Below are positions 4,655 to 11,230 of a DNA stretch of 11,230 nt, piece after piece. The stretch spans positions 455,094 to 466,323 of the forward strand of contig NQOP01000001.1 of NCBI GenBank assembly GCA_003585845.1, written 5' to 3'. The DNA is from Bifidobacteriaceae bacterium NR021. Its GTDB lineage: Bacteria; Actinomycetota; Actinomycetes; Actinomycetales; Bifidobacteriaceae. A program made the translations under genes and the position numbers. Below the pieces are notes generated by a model, which had not been told where the DNA came from, did no database searches, and worked only from the letters and a program-made list of their open reading frames with translations. Each line of letters opens with the position of its first letter. The first letter of the stretch is position 1.

Positions 4655-6754
4655 TTAAGCGCGAGCTTCTTCGATAGAAGCCTTAGCAGCTTCTACTACA
4701 TGCTCAGCAGTAATGCCCAAGTCGATCATGTTCTGACCGCCGTCACCCTGCAAGCCGTACTGTTCGATAGAAACAGCCTTGCCGCAATCGCCAAGATACT
4801 TGTACCAAGGCAATGCCAAGCCAGCTTCGATAGAAACGCGAGCCTTGACGGACTTTGGCAAGATTGCTTCCTTGTACTCTTCGTCCTGCTCTTCGAACCA
4901 TTCGAGAGATGGCATGGAAAGAACGCGAGCCTTAATGCCTTCAGCTGCCAAAGTCTTGGCACCAGCAACAGCCCACTGAACTTCGGAACCAGTTGCCATG
5001 ATGATTACGTCTGGAGTGCCTTCGCAATCAACCAAAACGTAAGCGCCATGCTTTACGCCTTCGCGAGCCTTTTCAGCGGTCTCAGCGAGGGTTGGAACGC
5101 CCTGGCGGGTCAAAATCATAGCAGTTGGATAGCTGTTCTTCTTCTCGAAGAAGTAACGGTAAGCTTCAGCAGTTTCGTACTCATCTGCAGGGCGTACAAC
5201 CTCAAGCTGAGGAATAGCGCGGAAAGCAGCCAAGTGTTCGATTGGCTGGTGAGTTGGACCATCTTCGCCCAAAGCTACGGAATCGTGGGTCCAAACGTAG
5301 AGGTTTGGAATCTCCATCAAAGCAGCCAAGCGAACTGCTGGGCGCTCGTAGTCAGAGAACTGGAAGAAGGTGCCGTTGAATGGGCGAGTGTCAGAACCAA
5401 GCAAAATACCGTTGGTAATAGCACCCATTGCGAACTCACGAACACCGAAGTGAAGCTGACGGCCATGCTCGGAAACGTTTGGCCAAGTGCGAGTTGCATC
5501 CTCGGATGGACCGAAGGAGTCAGCACCCTTAATGTTGGTGTTGTTGGAGCCGCCCAAATCAGCTGAACCACCCCAAAGTTCTGGCATAACGGCAGCAATT
5601 GCGTTAAGAACTGCGCCGGAAGCCTTACGGGTAGCGACCTTAGAGCCAACTTCGAAGCCAGCAACCAAGTCGTCAATAGCCTTGTCGAAGCCTTCAGGAA
5701 GCTTGCCAGCCTTAATGCGCTCGTAGAGAGCAGCCTTATCTGGGTTGGAAGCAGCCCACTTTGCAAGAGTTTCGTCCCAAGCCTTGTGAGCAGCCAAGCC
5801 GCGCTCTGCAACCTTGCGAGCGTGAGCCAAAGCTTCTTCGTCGATCGGGAATTGAACTTCTGGGTCGAAACCGCAAAGTTCCTTCAAGCCCTTAACAGCT
5901 TCTTCGCCAAGCTTAGAGCCGTGGGAAGCTTCGTTGTCTGTCTTGCCTGGGGTTGGCCAAGCAATCAAAGTATTAACCTTAATGAAGTGAGGCTTATCGG
6001 TAACTTCCTGAGCCTTTTCAATAGCTGCAGCCAAAGCCTGAACGTCTTCCTTGTAGGAGCCGTCTGGCTGGATGAAGCTAACTTCATCGGTGTACCAACC
6101 GTATGCACGGTAACGAGCAAGAATATCCTCAGAGAAGGTGAGCTTAGTGTCGCCTTCAATCTGAATGTGGTTTGCATCGAAGATTACAGTCAAATTGCCA
6201 AGCTTCTGGTTTCCAGCCAAGGAAGCAGCTTCAGAAGAAACGCCTTCCTCAACGTCGCCTTCGCCGCAGATAACCCAAACCTTGTGATCGAATGGGGAAG
6301 TGCCAGCTGGAGCTTCTGGATCAAGAAGACCGCGCTCAAAGCGCTGACCATAAGCGAAACCAACAGCAGAAGCAAGACCCTGACCGAGTGGGCCAGTAGT
6401 CATTTCGATGCCTGGAGTCAAGCCGTATTCTGGGTGACCTGGAGTACGCGTGTCTGCGCCGCCACGGAAATACTTGAGATCGTCAAGAGTCAAGCCGTAT
6501 CCAGAGAAGAACAACTGCACGTATTGCGTAAGCGAAGCGTGACCGCCAGAAAGAATAAAACGATCGCGGCCAGCCCACTTTGGGTCAGCAGGATCGTGCT
6601 TAATGAAATGCTGGTACAATGTGTACGCAATCGGTGCTAATGAAACAGGGGAGCCAGGATGTCCGTGTCCTGCTCGCTCAACAGCATCAGCCGAGAGAAC
6701 CTTCGCCATCTTTACGGCGCGCTCGTCTAATGCAGACCAGTTGAAATCGGTCAT
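4655..6754 (-). CDS. tkt: Transketolase
   Basis: Transketolase is a thiamine diphosphate enzyme that moves a two-carbon ketol unit between sugar phosphates in the non-oxidative pentose pathway, here part of the bifid shunt. The chosen ATG at 6754 gives 699 residues and is preceded by GGAAGGAAAG (complement of 6763-6772). The frame stays open to a TTG at 6832, but those 26 extra residues do not look like family sequence. Visible in order: GHGHPGSP (29-36), SGGHAS (69-74), PGHPEYG (105-111), the metal/cofactor motif GEGDVEEG (164-171) with Asn195, GSADL (396-400), the catalytic Glu440 in HFGVREFAMG, and the signature GEDGPTHQP (496-504). The C-terminal third-domain region is complete. It is first in the order tkt-tal and diverges from hrcA. 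Codon bias suggests strong expression. Confidence 0.97.
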   Translation of the reverse strand: MTDFNWSALDERAVKMAKVLSADAVERAGHGHPGSPVSLAPIAYTLYQHFIKHDPADPKWAGRDRFILSGGHASLTQYVQLFFSGYGLTLDDLKYFRGGADTRTPGHPEYGLTPGIEMTTGPLGQGLASAVGFAYGQRFERGLLDPEAPAGTSPFDHKVWVICGEGDVEEGVSSEAASLAGNQKLGNLTVIFDANHIQIEGDTKLTFSEDILARYRAYGWYTDEVSFIQPDGSYKEDVQALAAAIEKAQEVTDKPHFIKVNTLIAWPTPGKTDNEASHGSKLGEEAVKGLKELCGFDPEVQFPIDEEALAHARKVAERGLAAHKAWDETLAKWAASNPDKAALYERIKAGKLPEGFDKAIDDLVAGFEVGSKVATRKASGAVLNAIAAVMPELWGGSADLGGSNNTNIKGADSFGPSEDATRTWPNVSEHGRQLHFGVREFAMGAITNGILLGSDTRPFNGTFFQFSDYERPAVRLAALMEIPNLYVWTHDSVALGEDGPTHQPIEHLAAFRAIPQLEVVRPADEYETAEAYRYFFEKKNSYPTAMILTRQGVPTLAETAEKAREGVKHGAYVLVDCEGTPDVIIMATGSEVQWAVAGAKTLAAEGIKARVLSMPSLEWFEEQDEEYKEAILPKSVKARVSIEAGLALPWYKYLGDCGKAVSIEQYGLQGDGGQNMIDLGITAEHVVEAAKASIEEARA

Positions 6755-6895
6755 GTGATCTACTTTCCTTCCAATAATCCGGGTTTTTAAGCACAGCTCA
6801 CGCTGGCTTTTTACCCTCTCATTGCCCTTCAATCCTATCTTTCGCGCGCGACGAATATGTTACAAAGTGTGTCAAAAGTTTGCTTTTATGTTCTG
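6755..6895. other. Upstream part of the tkt/hrcA divergent spacer
   Basis: This stretch should contain the tkt promoter on the minus strand. A perfect TTGACA -35 box reads on the minus strand at 6875-6870, but no good -10 hexamer lies 16-18 bases on; that position falls in a run of alternating CG (6843-6850). No inverted repeat of the CIRCE or HAIR type is visible. Confidence 0.4.
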
Positions 6896-6924
6896 TTGCG
6901 TGCTAAGAAATAGACTACTATAGG
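6896..6924 (+). promoter_or_regulatory. Promoter of hrcA (and possibly the genes downstream)
   Basis: TTGCGT (6896-6901) and TATAGG (6919-6924) have a 17-bp spacer, a good sigma-70-type fit, and the expected start falls about 30 bases before the hrcA start codon. A second -10-like TATAGT (6927-6932) lacks a matching -35. No CIRCE element overlaps it. Confidence 0.6.
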
Positions 6925-6947
6925 AATATAGTATTTAGAGTGTTTGT

Positions 6948-6953
6948 AAGGAG
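6948..6953 (+). promoter_or_regulatory. Ribosome binding site that fixes the hrcA start
   Basis: AAGGAG ends at 6953, five bases before ATG 6959. A GTG at 6953 in the same frame overlaps this site and therefore cannot be the start. Confidence 0.8.
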
Positions 6954-6958
6954 TGGTA

Positions 6959-7990
6959 ATGCAGTCACGACGCATGATGATTTTGCGCGCAGTTGTTGAG
7001 GATTATATTCGTTCTCAAGAGCCTGTTGGTTCTGCGGCTCTTGCAAAGCATCATCAGCTTGGTGTGAGTTCAGCTACTATTCGTAACGATATGTCGGCTT
7101 TGGAAGAAGATGGATACCTTGTTCAACCGCATACTTCTGCAGGTCGTATTCCTACTGAAAAAGGCTATCGCTACTTTGTTGACGGTTTGGCTTCTGTTAT
7201 TCCGCTTTCTGAACCGCAGCGTCGCGCTATACGTAACTTTTTGAGCGGATCTGTCAGTTTACAAGATACTTTGCAACGTTCAGCACGTCTTCTTGCAAGT
7301 ATTACGGGTCAAGTCGCTCTCGTAGCATCTCCAGCACTGTCTAAGTCAAAAGTAAAAAGAATTGAGATTGTTCAAGTATCGTCTTCTACGCTTTTGGTTG
7401 TTGTGATTACAGATGCTGGAGGCGTAGCTCAGCACATGATTCAAGCAACTAATATAAATTCAGATGACTTATTGCATCTAACTAATATGGTTAATGAGTG
7501 CTGCATTGGGCTATCCCTTTCATCTGCGTCAAAACGCGTTTATGCGCTCGCAAATCGCAAGGATTTAGCATCAGCTTTGCAAATTATTAGTCAACTTGCT
7601 AACGCTTTAGAAGACATGCATGACGGTGAGCATGCTCACGACTTATATATGGCTGGAGCTTCTCAACTTGCGCATAGACAAAGTATTGTTGATTTTGCTT
7701 CACTTTTTGACGCACTCGAAGAACAGGCTGTTATTATGCGACTGATGACTTCTTTAAGTGAGGAAGCAAGCGATTGTGCAAGCGGTGTTAGTGTTGCAAT
7801 CGGCTCGGAAACGCATACTCCTGGTTTGCTTAACGCTTCTGTTGTAACAAGCGCTTACGGCTACAATGCTGATTCTGATTCCGCGTTTATTGGATCAATT
7901 GGTCCTACGCATATGGATTATGCTGCAACGATGACTGCTGTTAAGGCTGTTGCGCGCTACCTTAATTCGTTTATATCCGAAAATTCATAA
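6959..7990 (+). CDS. hrcA: Heat-inducible transcription repressor HrcA
   Basis: HrcA represses class I heat-shock genes by binding CIRCE operators, and is kept active by GroEL in the systems studied. From ATG 6959 the protein has 343 residues, the normal length. The N-terminal winged helix-turn-helix is clear: SRRMMILRAVVEDYIRSQEP (3-22), VGSAALAK (23-30), VSSATIRNDMSALEEDGYL (36-54) and the wing QPHTSAGRIPTEKGYRYFVD (56-75). The rest fits the GAF-like and dimerisation regions. It diverges from tkt and precedes dnaJ by 91 bases on the same strand, the hrcA-dnaJ2 order found in bifidobacteria. No CIRCE site lies upstream, so its targets (probably groES/groEL) are elsewhere and autoregulation is not evident. 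Assignment is secure. Confidence 0.95.
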   Translation: MQSRRMMILRAVVEDYIRSQEPVGSAALAKHHQLGVSSATIRNDMSALEEDGYLVQPHTSAGRIPTEKGYRYFVDGLASVIPLSEPQRRAIRNFLSGSVSLQDTLQRSARLLASITGQVALVASPALSKSKVKRIEIVQVSSSTLLVVVITDAGGVAQHMIQATNINSDDLLHLTNMVNECCIGLSLSSASKRVYALANRKDLASALQIISQLANALEDMHDGEHAHDLYMAGASQLAHRQSIVDFASLFDALEEQAVIMRLMTSLSEEASDCASGVSVAIGSETHTPGLLNASVVTSAYGYNADSDSAFIGSIGPTHMDYAATMTAVKAVARYLNSFISENS

Positions 7991-7994
7991 AAAC

Positions 7995-8034
7995 ATGGCT
8001 GGTTTATGGCTGGTTATTCGGCTTATGTCTGGCT
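7995..8034. repeat. Short tandem repeats between hrcA and dnaJ
   Basis: ATGGCTGGTT occurs at 7995-8004 and 8006-8015 (11-bp step), followed by looser copies such as ATGTCTGGCT at 8024-8033. They start four bases after the hrcA stop codon. No hairpin terminator is visible in the 91-base gap, so read-through into dnaJ is plausible. Confidence 0.6.
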
Positions 8035-8081
8035 GTGCCTTATGCAAAAATGATTTTAGAAAAAGGTAAAAGGGGAATTAA

Positions 8082-9233
8082 TTGACTGATTACTACAAAG
8101 TTCTAGGCGTTGATCACAATGCTAGCGACGACGAAATTCGCAAAGCCTACCGCAAGATGAGCCGCAAATATCATCCTGATATTGCAGGCGCTGAGTTTGA
8201 AGAAAAGTTTAAGGAAGTAAATGCTGCCTATGACGTGCTTTCTAATCCTGAAAAGCGTCGAATGGTAGACATGGGTGTTGATCCTAACGATCCTTCTGCA
8301 GGAAGTGCCGGAGCTTCAGGCGCTGGTTTTGCAGACATGGGAATGGGAGACATTTTTAGCCAATTCTTTGGTGGCTCTTTCGGCAATTCGCAAGGACCAA
8401 TTTCGCGTGTGCAGCCTGGCGACGATGCGTTAGCTGAGGCTCGTATTGATTTGAAAACCGCTATTTTTGGCGGAAATGTTAGCGTACGTTTAACTACTTT
8501 TGGTGTTTGTAAGGATTGCTCTGGTTCCGGTTCTGCCGACAATTCCGCTCCAGAACAGTGCTCGGTGTGTCACGGTTCTGGTTTCTGCCAAAAAGTTGTG
8601 CGCACTATGCTCGGTCAAATGATGTCTTCGATGCCTTGTGAACATTGCGAAGGTCATGGCACGATTATTAAGAATATTTGCCAAAATTGCCACGGTCATG
8701 GTCGCGTGCGTTCAATTCGTGAAGTTGGTGTGAACGTGCCGGCTGGAATTCGTGACGGTAGTCGTTTGCGCTTAGCTTCTCAAGGAAGCGTTGGTGAGTG
8801 CGGCGGTCCTGCAGGCGATTTGTACGTTGATATTCATATTCGTGCAGATAAGCAATTTACTCGCAACGAGGATGATTTGCATTGCTGGATTACAGTTCCT
8901 ATGAGCTGGGCTGTTCTTGGTCGCAGTCTTGAAATCGACACTTTTGATGGTGCTCAGAAAATAACGGTTCCTGCAGGCTGCCAAAATGAAGACACTATTA
9001 CTTTGCCAAATCTTGGTGTAACGAAGCTTCGTTCTAAAGATCGCGGAAATATCGTGGTTCATGTGTTAGTGCAAACGCCTTCTAAGTTGAATGATGAAGA
9101 GCGTGCTTTGATTGAAAAATTTGCTAAGTTGCATGATAGTTCTGTGAAGCAAGTTCAGCAGCATTCATTAAGTGATCAGTCGAGTGAGCGTAAAGGTTTC
9201 TTTAGTAAATTAAAGGAAGCTTTTGCCGGCTGA
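8082..9233 (+). CDS. dnaJ: Chaperone protein DnaJ (Hsp40, second-copy dnaJ2 type)
   Basis: DnaJ delivers unfolded protein to DnaK and stimulates its ATPase. This 383-residue protein has a J domain (about 3-66) with HPD at 31-33, a short Gly-rich linker (about 73-105), four zinc-binding repeats (Cys143/146 SGSG, Cys160/163 HGSG, Cys186/189 EGHG, Cys200/203 HGHG), and the C-terminal substrate-binding domains starting near VPAGIRDGSRLRL (219-231). The start is TTG, supported by AGGGGA (8071-8076) five bases away and by MTDYYKVLGV, the usual DnaJ opening; the nearest ATG upstream is out of frame and stops at once. The linker is short for DnaJ1 and fits the hrcA-linked copy of actinobacteria. No CIRCE or HAIR site is visible; it is likely read from the hrcA promoter. 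Confidence 0.96.
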   Translation: MTDYYKVLGVDHNASDDEIRKAYRKMSRKYHPDIAGAEFEEKFKEVNAAYDVLSNPEKRRMVDMGVDPNDPSAGSAGASGAGFADMGMGDIFSQFFGGSFGNSQGPISRVQPGDDALAEARIDLKTAIFGGNVSVRLTTFGVCKDCSGSGSADNSAPEQCSVCHGSGFCQKVVRTMLGQMMSSMPCEHCEGHGTIIKNICQNCHGHGRVRSIREVGVNVPAGIRDGSRLRLASQGSVGECGGPAGDLYVDIHIRADKQFTRNEDDLHCWITVPMSWAVLGRSLEIDTFDGAQKITVPAGCQNEDTITLPNLGVTKLRSKDRGNIVVHVLVQTPSKLNDEERALIEKFAKLHDSSVKQVQQHSLSDQSSERKGFFSKLKEAFAG

Positions 9234-9234
9234 T

Positions 9235-9300
9235 TTTACGGATTTAATTTACTGCTTTAAATGGATTCAATTTACGGCTTTAAATTACGGCTTTAATTTA
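9235..9300. repeat. Degenerate tandem repeats between dnaJ and fmt
   Basis: A unit close to AATTTACGGCTTTAAAT occurs at 9246-9262 (one change) and 9269-9285 and, slightly altered, at 9284-9297. A weaker first copy (TTTACGGATTTAATTT) lies at 9235-9250. The array begins right after the dnaJ stop and fills almost the whole 82-base gap. Confidence 0.7.
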
Positions 9301-9315
9301 AAATAGTGGGGAAAT

Positions 9316-10299
9316 ATGGCATTACCAATATTGTTTGCTGGAACTCCGGAAGTTGCGGTTCCATCTCTTCGCGAGTTAGCTAAAGATAGTGAGCATTTTG
9401 ATGTTCGCGCTGTTCTTACGCGACCGGACGCTCCGACTGGTCGAGGCAGAAAGCTTGTGCCAAGCCCTGTGAAACAAGCTGCTCTTGAGCTCGGCTTGCC
9501 AGTGCTTGAGTCGGATCCTAAAGATGAAGATGTATTTCTTGAACAGCTTGCGGCAACCGGTGCAAAAGCGGCAGCAGTTGTGGCATACGGAAAGATTTTG
9601 CGCCAGAACGTTTTAGATGCGTTGCCACTCGGCTGGTATAATCTTCATTTTTCGCTTCTTCCGCAATGGCGAGGTGCAGCTCCTGTGCAGCGTGCCATTT
9701 GGGCTGGGGATGACATTACAGGTGCTACGGTTTTTCGCATTACGCGCGGCATGGATTGCGGTCCTATTTTGGCGCAGTTTACTACAAAAATTGAGCCTCA
9801 CGAAAATTCTGGCGATCTTCTTGCGCGACTTGCAAACGACGGCGCACCGCTTCTTGCAGCATCTCTTCGTGGCATGGAAACTGGTGAAATTGTGCCAGTT
9901 GAGCAGGATCAAACTCCTCAAGAAGTTGCGCAAAAAATTACGGTTGAAGATGCTCACATTGATTTTCATGCGCCAGATTTTGCGGTTGACCGTCAAATTC
10001 GCGCTTGTACGCCAAATCCAGGTGCGTGGTGCGAACTTCACGCGGACGACGAGAATAACGCAGAGCCGATTACTTTGCATGTTTTACGTGCAGTTCCGGC
10101 AGATGCTAACGATCCGCATGGTGAGGAATTGATGAAGCTTGATCCTGGAAAATTGCTTGCTGGCAAGAAGCAAGTTTGGGTCGGTACTTTAAGCGGTGCA
10201 CTTGAGCTTTTGGAAGTAAAAGCGCAAGGAAAGAAAGCTATGAAGGCGGCCGACTGGGCGCGCGGAGCCAGGCTTTCGGCAGCAGCTTACTGCGCATAA
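9316..10299 (+). CDS. fmt: Methionyl-tRNA formyltransferase
   Basis: Fmt formylates the methionine on initiator tRNA using 10-formyltetrahydrofolate. The protein has 327 residues, near the family norm. Visible: the opening LFAGTPEVAVPSLREL (6-21), the tRNA-contacting basic loop RPDAPTGRGRKLVPSPVK (36-53), the catalytic residues Asn109, His111 and Asp147 (in GMDCGP), and the formyl-folate binding signature SLLPQWRGAAP (113-123). The C-terminal domain (about 205-327) is present and is the second tRNA-binding region. ATG follows GTGGGGA at 9307-9313. It lies 82 bases after dnaJ and 4 bases before serB, so fmt and serB almost certainly share a transcript. No defect seen. Confidence 0.96.
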   Translation: MALPILFAGTPEVAVPSLRELAKDSEHFDVRAVLTRPDAPTGRGRKLVPSPVKQAALELGLPVLESDPKDEDVFLEQLAATGAKAAAVVAYGKILRQNVLDALPLGWYNLHFSLLPQWRGAAPVQRAIWAGDDITGATVFRITRGMDCGPILAQFTTKIEPHENSGDLLARLANDGAPLLAASLRGMETGEIVPVEQDQTPQEVAQKITVEDAHIDFHAPDFAVDRQIRACTPNPGAWCELHADDENNAEPITLHVLRAVPADANDPHGEELMKLDPGKLLAGKKQVWVGTLSGALELLEVKAQGKKAMKAADWARGARLSAAAYCA

Positions 10300-10303
10300 A
10301 ATT

Positions 10304-10978
10304 ATGAGTATGAACTTTTCTTCGATGTTGCCAACTTTAGCCAAGCCGGGGCTTTTGGTTATGGATGTTGATGCAACGCTTATTGAGGAAGAAGTTATCG
10401 ATTTGCTCGGTGCAGAAGCTGGATGCGGAGATGAACTTTCTGCGATTACAGCGCGCGCAATGCGTGGCGAAATCACTTTCGATACTTCCTTGCGTTCGCG
10501 CGTGAGTATGCTTCGCGATTTGAATCTTGACGAGTGCAAAAAGCATATTATTCCTAAAATTCACGTAACTAAAGGCGCGAATGTTTTAATTGACACGCTT
10601 CATGCGCACGGATGGAAAGTTGGCGCAGTTTCTGGCGGTTTTCACGAGATTTTGGACGAATTTTTGCCGAGTTTGAATATTGATTTTTGGGCGGCTCACC
10701 ATTTAGAGTCTATTGACGGAAAGCTTACTGGCAACGTGCTAGGAAATATTGTTAACGCTAATGCAAAAGTTGAAGCGCTTAGAACTTGGGCAACTAATCT
10801 TGGAATTGATCGCGAGCAAACTGTTGCCGTGGGGGATGGAGCGAACGATATTTCAATGATTAAATTCGCTGGATTAGGCGTAGCTTTTTGCGCAAAACCA
10901 GCAGTTCAAGCGGCCACTTCTTACCGCATTCTTACTCGCGATTTAAGCGCTGTATTGCGGTTTTTGAATGCGAATTAA
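10304..10978 (+). CDS. serB: Phosphoserine phosphatase (HAD family)
   Basis: SerB removes the phosphate from O-phosphoserine, the last step of serine synthesis. The 224-residue protein has all HAD motifs: motif I DVDATLIEEE (21-30) with nucleophile Asp21 and acid/base Asp23, motif II Ser110 in VSGGFHE, Lys155 in NANAKVEAL as motif III, and motif IV VGDGANDISMI (176-186) with Asp178 and Asp182. There is no N-terminal ACT domain, as in short bacterial SerB. Motif I has Ala24 where Ser is usual (DxDST); the position is not catalytic. The start is ATG four bases after fmt with no clear ribosome binding site, which fits coupled translation; an in-frame ATG at 10310 is an alternative. A related HAD phosphatase activity cannot be excluded, but the motif set and size favour SerB. 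Confidence 0.9.
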   Translation: MSMNFSSMLPTLAKPGLLVMDVDATLIEEEVIDLLGAEAGCGDELSAITARAMRGEITFDTSLRSRVSMLRDLNLDECKKHIIPKIHVTKGANVLIDTLHAHGWKVGAVSGGFHEILDEFLPSLNIDFWAAHHLESIDGKLTGNVLGNIVNANAKVEALRTWATNLGIDREQTVAVGDGANDISMIKFAGLGVAFCAKPAVQAATSYRILTRDLSAVLRFLNAN

Positions 10979-11230
10979 TACGTTTTTGGTGATTTGTTTG
11001 TTGTGGCGCGAGTTTCGGGGGATTTCTTTCCTCGCAAGTCCCGTCCTTCGTCGCTTTGGCTGTTAGAGGTTTTGCTGTCTGCTTTGTTCTTAAAAGAATG
11101 TTGCTTCCTCAGTCCTCTTTTATTGCTCGTAAAGAAATCTCCCAAACTCTGCGTGTTTAATCTTTAGTAACCGTGTCTATCGCAGAGATTTTTCGATTTT
11201 TCTTCTTCGCTTGGCGAATCAGCAGCCTGC
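10979..11230. other. Gene-free right end with imperfect long inverted repeat
   Basis: I see no gene I can assign in these 252 bases. Arms 11010-11037 and 11123-11149 are imperfect reverse complements (shared blocks GAGTTT, ATTTCTTT and GCAA in order), 85 bases apart. CTCTGCG (11147-11153) and CGCAGAG (11181-11187) form a smaller inverted pair. From about 11160 to the edge, two minus-strand frames and one plus-strand frame are open, too short to choose between them. No clear intrinsic terminator follows serB. Confidence 0.5.

Noticed and set aside
6755..6832. 26-residue N-terminal extension of transketolase from a TTG at 6832
   Set aside because: The ATG at 6754 has a good ribosome binding site and gives the normal 699-residue enzyme; the extension does not resemble the family.
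11164..11230. Possible 3' end of a minus-strand gene (…SEEEKSK…RHGY, stop at 11164) entering from the right edge
   Set aside because: Another minus frame and a plus frame are equally open over so few bases; no family feature lets me choose.

Overview
The window looks like a chromosomal segment from a low-GC member of the Bifidobacteriaceae, most like Gardnerella. This is an inference. It rests on a class I transketolase/transaldolase pair, an actinobacterial-type hrcA followed by a second dnaJ (dnaJ2 type), fmt and an actinobacterial-type serB, in DNA clearly more A/T-rich than most Bifidobacterium. No rRNA, tRNA, CRISPR array, transposase or phage gene was seen.

Left, accessory part (1-3350). 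A 475-codon AAA+ ATPase of the DUF4143/COG1373 type (191-1618) is bracketed by a 24-bp inverted repeat with one mismatch (4-27 and 1618-1641). It is preceded by three operator-like dyads spaced 32-33 bp apart. It is followed by a GC-rich run of hairpins and a degraded third copy of the end repeat. An AT-rich spacer then leads to a zinc-ribbon, single-span membrane protein with a Ser/Asp tail (2012-3157), a patch of short tandem repeats and a very strong bidirectional terminator (3252-3310).

Centre, housekeeping carbon metabolism on the minus strand (3345-6754). tkt lies upstream of tal, separated by a 206-bp spacer with a large 65-nt hairpin. Both enzymes work in the non-oxidative pentose part of the bifid shunt. 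Their biased codon use suggests high expression.

Right, plus strand (6896-10978). The order is hrcA (repressor of class I heat-shock genes), dnaJ2 (Hsp40 co-chaperone), fmt (initiator tRNA formylation) and serB (serine biosynthesis). A good promoter precedes hrcA; the gaps are 91, 82 and 4 bases, so at least fmt-serB is one transcript. Neither hrcA nor dnaJ has a visible CIRCE operator. The last 252 bases hold no gene I can assign, only an imperfect long inverted repeat and short open frames that run off the edge.

The most unusual material is the ATPase unit: a single gene of unknown function with its own repeated operator-like array and matching inverted ends but no recombinase. A second pattern is that three unrelated genes (zinc-ribbon gene, hrcA, dnaJ) are each followed, within a few bases of the stop codon, by short degenerate tandem repeats of a different unit.
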